Both the position numbers and the translations under genes were made by a program. 64,000 nucleotides of DNA from assembly GCA_900708905.1 (NCBI GenBank), contig CAADRB010000070.1, forward strand, positions 227,748 through 291,747. Direction: 5' to 3'. Origin of the DNA: Hymenolepis diminuta (taxonomy: Eukaryota; Platyhelminthes; Cestoda; Cyclophyllidea; Hymenolepididae). Positions 51,573-62,698 of the stretch are shown here, in pieces; within the stretch, counting starts at the first letter, position 1; the number at the start of each line of letters is the position of its first letter. The notes beneath the pieces are model-generated. The model saw only the letters and a list, made by a program, of their open reading frames with translations, had not been told where the DNA came from and made no database searches.

Positions 51573-51786
51573 TGTCAAGGAAAAAAATAGATGTACACAA
51601 ACAATTAAACACTTTTTTTCTTTGATGGTATTAACATTTTATTTTTGTTTACTCCCTTTTATAACTTGAATTGTGGGTATTTGTTTGCTGCACCTCATGG
51701 GTTTTCGTGTAGGTAGAGTGGTCAATCACTGGAACTACTAAAATTAATTCTACTGGCAAGCAGTTTGATATCTCAATTTGATTACA
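51573..51786 (+). repeat. 3' LTR
   Basis: Starts TGTCAAGG and ends TTTGATTACA, pairing with the 5' LTR. A CTTTTATAACTTG TATA-like motif sits in the equivalent position. Confidence 0.65.
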
Positions 51787-53261
51787 GATAAAAATAGCTA
51801 TGTCAGGTAAATACTTTGATCACACACTTTTGATTTCTTTTGCAAGTAACTCGTGTCTTATCATGAAACATGGTAAGGCCTAATACATAAGTATTCAGAA
51901 AAAAGCACACCGACTGATGGAACATAAATTAAATGGCAACTTCTATTTGAACAGCGTTAAGAGGGAGGAGGGGAGGGGGGGGGTATGTAAATAGTCGGGA
52001 GAGAAGGCGAATATGAAGAGTTAGAAAATAATTAATACGAAGCAAACATACTGCTCTAGGAAAAATCTTGTCTTCTTTCACAATTTCTACGTCCAGAAGT
52101 TTGATAACTATACGAAAACATCAAAGTTTTCAGATATAGATCCAAGGGAAAAAACGATACCTCTGATATAATACAAATTAAACAAAGTGAAAGATCTCAA
52201 TTATGAATAGCAATTGCATAATTTGATGAAATCTGAATAATTTTTTGCCAAAATTTTTAGAATTTTTTCATATCTAGAGACAATAAATCAAAATTAGAGT
52301 GCAGCGATTTACGTAAAACAGCCGGCACAATTAGGGGAATATCAGCATTTTAAAGTTTTATACAAAATCAATATGTAAATATAAAATAAATTAAAATACA
52401 GTGTAATATTTTATTTCAGTTTTTAGAAATTAATTTAACTGTTTTGTTAGTAAGAAAAATATGTGAAGAAATGTGAAGAAGTTTGGAGCACCTGGAATAT
52501 GCAAGTTTCTGCTCAACTGTCATTAGTTGTCACTATCTTCAAATTAATCATAGGTCAACTCAAAATATTTTTATGAAATAATTTTGAGTAATTACCTTTA
52601 ACTGCGAGAAAGCCGAAAATGAAGTTAGAAAAAAAATATTAAAGAATAATAATTAACTTCATTTTTTTTACTAACTTTCAAGCCAATTAGGCACAACCTA
52701 GATAAAGCCTAGATTGAATCCATAAAAATTAAATCCGTCTGTTAACAAAGCAATATTTTCTGAAATAATTATAAGGTCAACTTAATTTACCATAAATGGA
52801 ATGTAGTATCAATACCAGGGATTAATTTCAATGCTGCAATCGACCGAATCACGTTTACTAATCGTAATTCTATACTCCTCTGATGCATTAATTAAAAGAA
52901 AGTTATCTAAGTCGTAATAATTCAAAAGAAAATCAATCAAAACAATGATTTATGGAGCACTTCCAACACCTCGGTGATGAAACATTAATTTTGTTCCCGA
53001 AATCGCGATTTGTCTTTGCAACCAATGAGAGTTTATAAAGTTGTACCTCTCTGATATCGTAGATAATAGGGCCATCATCACGTCGTATGAAACATCCATC
53101 AGCTTCTTGTGATAAAACTGGCAACTTGGATAGGAGAATTAACAATGTTTTAAGTGACTGGGTTTATTTATTCACACTGATCATCTTTGGCCTGCTCAAA
53201 ACTTTACCTCTAACTACTACAGCACACGAGCATACTGTATAATAATTTTAATTCCTTACCA
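51787..53261. other. No supported gene
   Basis: AT-rich. A poly-G-containing purine run (GAGGGAGGAGGGGAGG followed by G) at 51961-51980 lies inside neighbouring flank similar to purine runs at 28330 and 45305. Nothing else was recognised. Confidence 0.35.
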
Positions 53262-53700
53262 TTGGTTCTCATTAGATTGGTTTTCAATCGCTTTGCATGG
53301 CATTTTGATTATTTCATCACATCTTGGGTTCTATTCTTGCTGGTGGATATTGCATTCATCACTTCAGCTGCCTTATTCAAACACAATCTTAGTTTTGTCA
53401 TTTCTACCTCAATATGTTACATCTGTAGAATAATAGACAATCTTCAACGCATTATAAATAGAACCAAGAGACTTGCTCTTGAGAGCGATGAAAATTATGT
53501 AAAGATTGAAAAACTCATATTTGCAAAACTGTTTTTTGTAAAACTATGTAAGAAACTTCTTACAGTAAATCTAGAACCCAAAATAAGTTTCAGCAGATGT
53601 TTCCACAACTGAAGCAGTGAAAATGGAATATACGATCTACCGCCTTCATCCAGAATAGCATTGACACAGCGTACCAAGTTACAAAGAGTTTTCAGGCATA
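53262..53700 (+). pseudogene. Coding-like segment, possibly a retroelement reverse-transcriptase C-terminal remnant
   Basis: One frame is open to a TGA at 53610-53612 with no ATG start at its left edge. Its later half (IIDNLQRIINRTKRLALES, KIEKLIFAKLFFVKL) and the in-frame continuation past the stop (IYDLPPSSRIALTQRTKLQR) look like one protein with a nonsense codon. The 'lqriinr' style and the closing arginine-rich part recall the C-terminal end of non-LTR reverse transcriptases, but no catalytic motif is present. Identity uncertain. Confidence 0.25.
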
Positions 53701-56700
53701 ATGACTAACTGGGTGAGATATTTCGGATGTTTTATCCGAGAGAAAATAGACGTTTTAAACAATAAATGTTTTCTTCTGGCGTTAGCTAGACACCTTTATC
53801 TTAAACATTTAATCGGTAATAAAAATACGAAATCGGTTTCCCCTAAAACATTTGTGTCAGTTCAACTCAATCAATAATCAAAATAATACCGATGTTTGCT
53901 TATTTTTTACATTGCAACTAAAAGAGTTGATTATCACAGTGAGGGATGAAAACTGAATAAATGCAGAATTATGAGATACAAATTAAGTAATCGCATTAAT
54001 TATAATATAATAATTCCCACTGTTTCCCACTGAGAGTTTTTCAATGCTGATCTTGTGTTAGGAGATGGCATCATTGAGTCTATTCAGTGAGAAATCTGAG
54101 TTCTGTCACTCCCTTTTTTAGATAAAATTAATTAGTATGGCTGGCCACTCCGCTCACTGGATGTACACTGATGAGCGTCGGATCTGGGACCTCCGACTTT
54201 GCAGACAGGACTGCTTCGTCAGGACAAATGTAATATTATTAGTCTAATATACGTGTATTCGTAGCATAAATGCATTTTTTGGTGTATTTCAGAATTATAT
54301 ATGAAAATCTTATCGCTAACAACAAGCATGTAAAGAAGAAAGGAATGCTTCCACTCATTGTATTTTTTTGCTGCCGGATGCGTACTCTCAACAAGTGTAC
54401 GAGAAAATATTTCCAAGAATATTAAACTGGAAGATACAATTCAAAGATGGAAAAGAATGTCACAATACTGAAAAGGTAACCAAATAGACTATTAGATCTC
54501 TTTATTCAATAGTAAACCGCATATCAATCAAGTATGACTGAATATTTTCCTTTTCCTCTTTACAATACCACTCTATTTTTTTCTGAGCTTAAAATGATTT
54601 CATTTATTCACTTGATTATTCTGAAATTACAGTAAACTAATAATTTCATTAAATCTTTTACTTCTTTTCCGGTCAAGAAAAAGAACTTCGCCAAAACTGA
54701 CATATGTATTTATGAGTGAAGCAGGCGAATGCCCTCAGGTTTGGAGATTAAATACATGAATTTAGGGCCCACTTTAAAATAAGTATTCTACAAATTTGAA
54801 ACTGATATTAAAATTTGATAATTTTGTCGTTATTATGAATAATAGTAAAAAATTAATTACAAAGAGTTATATTTTAATCTTATTTTCGCTGGTAAATAGG
54901 GACCTGTAAAATACCTCTCTGTGAAATTGAATAAATCAAAGCAATAAGCTGAAAAACGAACGATCGAATAGTCCTGCACACTATCTTACTTGAAAGTTAT
55001 ACACCTTGTGAATATTACATGAGGTAGCAGTAGCTGTGAGCTAGATGTCAGTGTGAGAGAGAAGAGGAGCTGTAAGGGTGAGAAGGGAGTAGGTGGAGTA
55101 GATCGACTGTGACCAAGAGGAGAGTGGCGGCGAGATAAAAGCAGGCCATGGAGTGCATTTTTTAAATTTAAATTAGTTTGTCTGAGCATCGAAACCCATA
55201 AAATCTGCTCCAACCTAATCCGCACGATTGTTTTTATTTTGATCTGCTTTAAATTATCCCAAATATGTTAAGCAAAATTTTTATGCATTGTGCACCGATT
55301 TCCGTTCCCTTTAAAACCATTATACAAATTGAAATCTTAAACTTTTACTTAATTAATTTTCTTTTTTAATGAATGTAATCACGTAAATTCGATTTTTGAT
55401 TTCCATTTCTGGGAATGAAGTCACGTCATATCTTCCTTATCGGATAACTGTATGTCTAATTCTGTATAAACTTCAAATTCATTGTTGAGTTTTGGGTCTT
55501 CTACATTCTTCCTTCTGAATCTGGGTATCTCTGGGTATGGCGTACCTCAAGAGAAAGCATCTGACTAACGAACGAGCCCAATGAAGTATGGTACGGTTAG
55601 GGGTCATTAATGAATGACAGGACATCACGAACATAAATTGAGTTCGGAGCATTGTGATTTCTCTTATTTTGTCATTTTTTGATTTCGTAGTGTTCAATCC
55701 TCATTATTTAACTCCCCGACTCAGGCATGAGATTATGTCCACTGCATTCAGAGGACGTTGGCCGGCAGATTGATTTTCGCGGTTTGTCATGTCGCTAAGA
55801 ATTATTTGCATTGTTTTACAACCAAATGCGAGTAGATTAGATTAATACCGATACATCTAGCGTATTTCAACTCATTACAGCTCACTCAATGTACCCTGAA
55901 TAATTTAGGGTATAAATGAAGATTTTGATGGATCAAAGGAGTTGTTTATGGAAGTTTTGGTTCTCGCTTTGAGTCTTGTCGAACGATTTTCGCAACGGCT
56001 ATTTGAAAACATTTGACAATAAATTTAACGGAAGTTCAATCCATTAGTAATGCATTCAATATTTTGCTTTCAGGTGGGACGCTCATTTTCTTCATTTGAT
56101 TACTCCGTATTGCTGATTTTAAAATTTTGAATAAAGAAGAAAATATTATCATATGTTGTGATGTTATTTTCCTGTGTGTTCGTTAAGGAAACAATAATGA
56201 ATCTTTGTCTGATTATAATATTACACTCAAGATCCAAAAAGGGCTTAAAAACCTATAAGCGAGCATTTTGATGTTTGATATCTTCAGAGTTATCCATTTC
56301 TTCGAAATGGTTCAATCAATTTTACAATAATACACTTTTGCTGGAACAAATAATTGATTTGCATAAAACTTCATTTCCTGGATTTCGCTTCCTGAATGTG
56401 AGATTAAATCATGCTATAATAGCGTCTAGAATGAAAAAGTCTGGCAGTTGTTGCGAAGTAATTCTGAGGAAGTCAAACATTTTTCATTGAACAGAGTCCT
56501 ATACGTTGAGTATTTTTCTCATGGGCCTCAGACGTGATTACATTATCTTTGTTTTACACGACCAACGTTGTTTTGCCTGTAAATTTAAAAAAGCAATCTC
56601 AAAGCATGGAAAAATATTTTATAAGCTTTGCCAACATTGCTCAAATCCAGAAAAGAAATATAATACCAATGCGGTAATGTTTGCTTGACGGAAATAAGCA

Positions 56701-56984
56701 AAGGTAAGAAAAATTAACTTGGTGTTCGTTATTCTCATATGTTCGCTTTGGATGTACACTGTTTTCCTACCTCCATCGAATCACTGCTGATTGAATACAC
56801 AAAGTTCCATTCATATTCCAGATTAAAAGGTGTTTTGCCTAATAGGTTCAACTTTTTCCCAATTTCGTTTAATATTCGCGGTAACCGATTACGTCTGCAC
56901 TGAAAATAACTTGTGTTTTCTCTTCTAATAGATTGATAAAATATTAATATCGAAAAATTTATAATAAATAAAAAAAGCTATATC
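53701..56984. other. No supported gene
   Basis: No splice-paired exon or domain was found. A purine-rich stretch at 55040-55140 gives a long - frame of low-complexity Ser, Leu and Pro. Confidence 0.35.
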
Positions 56985-57405
56985 ACCTTGAGTCAACACA
57001 TCTTACGGAGATCAGATAACTTAAAACTGTTAATCATCTCTTTTCGACTATATTAAAACAATGAGCTGATGAAGAGCATGTTAGAAAATTTTGTCTTCCC
57101 AAACATTCGAAGAAAAAAGGGAATGAAGCGACGACACCGACCCTTCTTGATTAAATAACATCGACCAATAAGCACCGAACATCGTTGACAAGTATTTGCC
57201 GCAATCTTGGATACAAATCGTGAAATTTGAACTTTTGAATGTGAACTGCTCATATGGTAAATATTGTACACTCTGAGTCAAAAAGTCAACTGAATTAAGA
57301 CTCCGTTTCTTTGATGTTGCTCTCAGTACCTTTTTGATCCCTTCCCCATTTATTATTCATTGAGCTCTCTTTTAACAAATTTTAGTAACTTCCCACAGTT
57401 AAAAA
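56985..57405 (+). repeat. Dispersed repeat family R1, copy 4
   Basis: The longest copy: CACCTTGAGTCAACACATCTTA at the start, TTAATCATCTCTTTTCGAC, CCAAACATTCGAAGAAAAAA, TTGATTAAATAACATC, GTATTTGCCGCAATCTTGG, and a final CCCTTCCCCATTTATTATTCATTGAGCTCTC-like block. Confidence 0.65.
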
Positions 57406-58585
57406 TAGTACATTTTGCCTTTCTTTTATATAGTTAGATATATTCAATAGCATTGTGGCTATTAATGTAGCGTGAAGTTACTAGAGTTCACTCCAGTTCT
57501 TTACTGTTCCGCAAATAATCCTATACTAATATTAACATTGAATTTCAATATTCGTGAACATATCCTCTCGGTATTGAGAAATCTAAACTGACTTACTGGG
57601 TTCATTAAAGATTTCCTTGGCACCTTTTTGAAAATTTTACTCATCTATAAAGTTGCTCGTACTTTTGTTCCTAGTTCTCATTCGCTCAATTGCAAGGGCA
57701 CCTAATGGTATTTCATAACAATCCAACATCCAAACTCTTGGCCATTTTCAAAGCAACCTTATGATACAAAATGATAAATCATTTATGAATGGTTATTTGG
57801 TAAACCATAACTCTTGCTCTCAGCTGATTAAGTACATCTGAATTTAGACAATAGAGTCTGGTAAGCCATTTGTGAATATCTGATAGCTATTAACTCAGTC
57901 GGACAAAGAATAACAAACCCCATAGTTGAATTTTTGTAACAGAATTGATATATGAGCGAATAAATTGGACGTAAAAGCTCTTAACTTTGCACCTAATCAA
58001 TGTTGTGTATTCAGTCCATCTAAACGCCACCAGCCTAAAGCAACTTCGAATTCCGAATTTTGTTTGTTAGGTATAATAAACAGCGTCTTTTGACATCAAA
58101 GAAAAGCGATTAAATCCATAAACTAAAGTCATTTAAATATACAAAGGATTCGATGCATCTTCAAACCCGACTTGTTAGTCAGCATGAAATTTGAAATGAT
58201 TACAATGGTGGTAATCTGTGCGGTGTTTTGGACTTGAATTTCTTGCCTAATTTGAATTAGTTGCATCATATCTAGGAGAGAATTTAACAGTCTTTTGTTC
58301 TCATGAACTTTGGTTTAGATACACTCTCAAACTTCTGGAGGTGAACACGCTCAAATTCTGGACTACGAGATTGGTATTGCTTTGCAATTGATTTTCAGAT
58401 TCCATGCCATACATCGTCACTTTCATTCAATATTTTGTTAAAGCTGCAATACAGCAACTGAGTTCGAAAAGAGAAGGGAAAAGTCCAGAATTAGTCTTAA
58501 CCATAAGGACAGATGTATGGTCTAAAATTCACCAGTGTAGGACATTGGAAACAAGACGATAAGCTGTTTTCTTCCAAATCTTATA
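57406..58585. other. No supported gene
   Basis: Nothing recognised between the R1 copy and mariner copy B. Confidence 0.4.
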
Positions 58586-59348
58586 TCAGCTTGTAACAGA
58601 ACTTCCGTCCATTTTTTTAGTTTGTCAATTTTTTTGTCAACTGTGTCAAAAATACATTTATTTAGTGTTCAACATTGTCACCATTTCTATTAATTACCTC
58701 TTTCCATCTTGCCACAAGCTTTCTGATTACTTCTTCATAGAATTTAGCCAATTTGGACTCAACAAGAAACTAGCTTCTTCATTTCCACCTCTTTCCTTGA
58801 AGTAAGCCTTTGTCCCATTCAATGAAAGCTTCTGTAACCTCCCGAAAAGATAAAAATGGGTTGATGCAAGATCGAGAGAATACGATAGGTGATGTATGAC
58901 TTTCCAGCACAGTGCTTCAACGAGATTTTTAGTTGTTCTTGAAGTGTGGGGTCTGGCATTTTCATGGTGTAGAATCGCTCCTTTTCGATTGACCGGAGGA
59001 GGTCGTTTTCCTTCTTTTAAACTGCTTTTAAACGAGTTAGCTGCTGACAGTAAACTTTAGATGTTGTTGGTTGATCGTCACCCATTAGTTCATAATAAAC
59101 AATTCCCTTCCAATCCCACTACACATACAAAAGAATTTGTTTCGGATCCGGTCCCGGATTGACTCGGTTGTGGAAGTGGCTTTGAATCACTGTCTTTTGC
59201 GCTCAACATAGTTGTAAAGGATTCACCACCTCTCGTCACTGTCAGTTATGATTTGGTCTGAAAAAGGTGCCTGAAGTTCAGTTCACGAGAACTCAGTGGA
59301 AAACAGGAGGTCGCACGCTGTTGCTTGTTGATTTCTGACAAATCGTGT

Positions 59349-59398
59349 NNNNNNNNNNNNNNNNNNNNNNNNNNNNNNNNNNNNNNNNNNNNNNNNNN
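59349..59398. other. Assembly gap (50 N) in mariner copy B
   Basis: The gap lies where copy A has a CCCTCCCTCCCTC repeat. A short tandem repeat of variable length probably broke the assembly, and the gap size is likely nominal. Confidence 0.95.
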
Positions 59399-59585
59399 GG
59401 AGGGGCCCATTTGCCGGCCTTTGAGACTCCCAGCCAAGTTTCTCCATTTCCCCATATACGGACATATGGTGGCTTACGTGAAGGGTTCTGCTCAGTTCTC
59501 TAGTAGTGTAGGTTGAATTTTCATCAATGGCAACTTCCAGTTGTTCGAAATTGAGTTCTTCAGACTGTAGTCATTCTTTTTGAAA

Positions 59586-59612
59586 CCACCTGCAGAAGAC
59601 TACCTTCTGCAG
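59586..59612. repeat. 27-bp palindrome in mariner copy B
   Basis: ACCTGCAGAAG-ACTAC-CTTCTGCAGGT on the + strand, the exact reverse complement of the palindrome in copy A. Confidence 0.9.
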
Positions 59613-60096
59613 GTCTCTTCATTCACATCATTTCCATAAGTGTCCTTGAGTGTTTTTGCTGCTGAGATTGCCATATTTTCTTTATGAAATTCAGAGAGTA
59701 AAATATGCCTGATATGGTCTTTATCTGGAGTGTACATTGTGGCTAGAAATAGTTATTAATAACGATCACTATCAAACAATCTAAAGGAAGAAGTAATATT
59801 TTATTAAATACCATAGATAAGTAGGCAACATTAACAAGATAAATTTAAGTAATCGTGAAAGATTGAGTAGAACTTCTGTTGCAACCTGATATTACCACGA
59901 GGCAGGAAAGAACTTAGAGAAGGGAGCAGTCATGTAAAATCGGCCAGACATCAAAGTAAAGTTCAATTACAATTGGTAAAGAAAACGGTGGTGAATAAAT
60001 AAGAAACTTTTGTAATTCCTACGGTTACTTCATAAGCGTAAGATGCCGGATAACCATTATTGTTTACTCTGAGGAAAGCATAGTAATCAGTGTTTG

Positions 60097-60441
60097 TTAG
60101 TGGTATTGTTGTTTTAGATCTTGTTCTAATAGGAATTTGGTTGTCAGAACGGTGACATATGGTCTGTGTGAAACGTGTCTTATTATGAAGTATAAATCAC
60201 ACAAAATTATGCCGAGATGACTCAGCGGGGTTTGCATAAACACATTCACAATGGCTACTGGTCGATCCAGGTTACATTCGCAAACGTTGGATTTAAGCCC
60301 TAAGCACATATTAATTCCGAGATTAGTCAAAAGGTCGGAATTGGTCGGGACACCGCATCCTTTTTCGATTGTCTTTACAAAACGATAATCGATTCTTTGA
60401 CCCCGATATTTGTGTCCTTTCCTTATCCTAGTGCCTTCCAC
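60097..60441 (-). other. Open frame of about 114 codons, unrecognised
   Basis: The longest - frame in this part. It lacks an ATG at its left edge and contains a cysteine cluster (LGINMCLGLKSNVCECN). The + strand over the same bases is nearly open too (one TGA) and has a more average composition. No paired splice sites are convincing. It could be an exon of the - strand gene at the right edge, a + exon, or chance. Confidence 0.2.
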
Positions 60442-61059
60442 TTATTTCTCTTCTGCTTAAGATCAGAATTCAGGAATTTTATTATTGAATTATTGAGGTA
60501 TTCCGACTTGCAAGCAGTTAAACGTATAGTATAGTTTTTTCGGAGACTTAGCAAACTTTTCTTTCTCATGAATCATTTTGTTTTTCCACTAAAGAGAGGA
60601 CATTCTACAATGTTTTCCGTTTTTCTCAATCATGTATTTGTTTCCTTAAAATCTCGCATCAAGAATAAGGCAAAATAAGCACTTTTTAGTAAAATGATCC
60701 GATTTGTCAGGATTTCTTTGTGAAAATAAGTTAGTGCAGAAAAATAAGTTCACAAGGGCTTCACGATGCATTTTGATGAAAATATTTCTATTTCCTCCAG
60801 ATTCCTTTTTTAAAATTGTTAGCTAAAGCTCTCAGGCATTAGTTTAAATTTAGTTTGTGAGATCACGCTACTGCTAACAAATGCCCGTCTTCACTCTTGG
60901 AAATTGAAATCTAGTGCCGTTTTAGTGAAGTCATTCCAACCGGATAATACCCTTTCCGACATCTCTCTCCATGAATATCTAAAATCCAGCATCCAAAGTC
61001 TCCAAATTTTACTCTTTCTTAAATATGTACGGGCTCAACATTGACAAGAAAAAATTAAT

Positions 61060-61420
61060 CCGTCGTAAAATTTAGCTTTTTCATCTCTGCTATTTTAAAA
61101 CTCTAGGCTGTGGAATTTTGTGCAAGATGACTTGCCTTCTCAAACATTAAATGATAAATGAATTGAAACTAGAAGACCGACTCATCTTGATTAAATAACA
61201 AGAGCTGGACATCGTAGACGCACATTTTCTATATTCCGCGGGGATTTATGTAGTTTGAATTTTGGTACTTGAGCTACCCATTTAGTATATGTTGTACAGT
61301 CTAATTGCAAAATTTAAATGAAATTAAATTTATTGATAGGTTAGTGTTGCTATCGGCAATTTATAAACCTCTCTCCTCCTTTTTATTTACTGGAATTACT
61401 GTTACCTGAAGTCAGTTAAT
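61060..61420 (+). repeat. Dispersed repeat family R1, copy 5
   Basis: TCATCTCTGCTATTTTAAAACT, TTGCCTTCTCAAACATTAAATG, ATCTTGATTAAATAACA and the closing CTCCTCCTTTTTATTTACTGG-like block match the copies at 44.6 and 57.0 kb. The 5' landmark block is missing or diverged. Confidence 0.55.
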
Positions 61421-61439
61421 TTTGACAATTTAAAATTGT

Positions 61440-62557
61440 AACATTTTTCAATGCTGTAGATAACAATAATTGCTGATTAAATGGTTACACAAATAAACAT
61501 TAAAACGCAAAAGTGAATGAAAAATTAGTCTAAAATTAATAATTTTAGCTATGTAGATAATGAGGAATCTGCCGTTGATGACGTCATAGGGATACATTTT
61601 CAACCTTGCAAATTCAGCAAAAAATTTTGCAGCCTCCATGCACATCTTGGAGTGATTAATCCTCTGATTTGACTTCTGCTGAACAATCATGCTCCCTTGA
61701 GTGAATAATTACCATATTCGAATACTGTTGGCTCAACTTCTCCAGAATTCCATTTAAGTAAGATTTTGGACGAACTAATTCCATTTTTTCTTTACCTTCC
61801 ACCTCATTTTATACCTTACTGAACTTGTCCATTTGTATGCTTTCCCATGATTAAACATTTTTGTTTATTTTGCTAGCAAAAGCAATGGAGGCCGGAAACT
61901 AGATATCTAGCTGCAAACCCCTTCCAGACTCTTAATTAAACGGGATGATCATTATATAATTTCCATTAATTTATACCTGGATGATACAATGAATTTACAC
62001 CCATCACAGTCTGCTGGACCATCGTTAGCAGACTGATTATCCGACTATCATGACATGCACGCCAAACATCGCGTGTAGAGACTGATCAACGTGTAGAAAA
62101 ATCGACCACACGCAACGGTTTATCTTACTGTGAGATCCTCTTCCAGTCTATAAAATCCCGGATATGATATGTCTATGTGACTATTGTCTAACGTAGCTTA
62201 TCTATTTCCCCTTTTTGTTAGGTGTGATAAATAGGAGGCGAATATACGCCGAAATGGGTCAACAGGTTAACTTATTTTCCTCCCGTTGGAAAGGATACTG
62301 AATTGATAATTTGGATGAGTTGCTAATAATCCTAATAAATATTTGTCGCGACACATAATTACTGCCAACTGGATTTCCACAATATTAAACTGATAGTTAT
62401 ACATCCTGGAATTTCCAAATCCAAAAATCCTGGGCTAACAAATTGGAAGACTGGAGAGTTCCTGAATAAGATTAACTCAAGAATGGGACTATATTTCAGA
62501 TGTTATTGTTGAAAATTATTAAGAGTAGCTCAACCAGATTGATAAACAATATTACGA
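61440..62557. other. No firmly supported gene; coding-like patch around 61.55-61.69 kb
   Basis: At 61.55-61.69 kb both strands are open with protein-like composition (KMCMEAAKFFAEFAR on -, ESAVDDVIGIHFQPCKF on +), so direction cannot be decided. The patch contains a perfect TGACGTCA palindrome (61577-61584). The rest shows nothing recognisable. Confidence 0.3.
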
Positions 62558-62698
62558 TCAGATTATAATTTGACATTGAGAGAGTGTATGTAGGTTAAAG
62601 AGGTCTAAAAGCAAACCATATTGAAAATCCCGGAGGGATATCGTTGAAAACGCAGAAATAAACTTGCTAGAAGGGATAGGATTTATTTGTTTAACTGA
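62558..62698 (-). CDS. Sema-like gene, exon d (right edge in transcript uncertain)
   Basis: Follows an 85-bp intron ending GGACACATCAG. In phase 0 it reads SVKQINPIPSSKFISAFSTI and RDFQYGLLLDLFNL, then reaches TGA. Either the transcript ends here or a donor such as GTTTGC or GTCAAA lies before the stop. Confidence 0.45.
   Translation of the reverse strand, partial: SVKQINPIPSSKFISAFSTISLRDFQYGLLLDLFNLHTLSQCQIII

Larger units (their letters stand above)
47503..51786 (+). mobile_element. Complete but decayed Ty3/gypsy-type LTR retrotransposon
   Basis: About 4.3 kb. Order: 5' LTR (47503-47754), primer-binding site, gag remnant, zinc-knuckle remnant, reverse transcriptase, RNase H remnant, integrase remnant, polypurine tract, 3' LTR (51573-51786). 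This is the gag-RT-RNaseH-integrase order of Ty3/gypsy elements. The coding region is broken by many stop codons and frameshifts. The LTRs differ greatly in sequence and in length (252 vs 214 bp), and no target-site duplication is visible, so the insertion is old. It lies 0.8 kb downstream of the Notch-ligand stop codon, in the same orientation. Confidence 0.85.
58586..59889 (-). mobile_element. Mariner-family DNA transposon, copy B (defective, inverted)
   Basis: 1304 bp including a 50-N gap, flanked by TA, with terminal repeats TCAGCTTGTAACAGAACTTC and, at the other end read inward, TCAGGTTGCAACAGAAGTTC. Read on the - strand it is roughly 95% identical to copy A over the comparable parts. 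It carries the same palindrome with TAG and the same TGA in place of a codon after ERW. It keeps the catalytic-region motif HHENARPH that is scrambled in A. The transposase begins MYTPDKDHIRHILLSEF. It is not functional. Confidence 0.9.
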
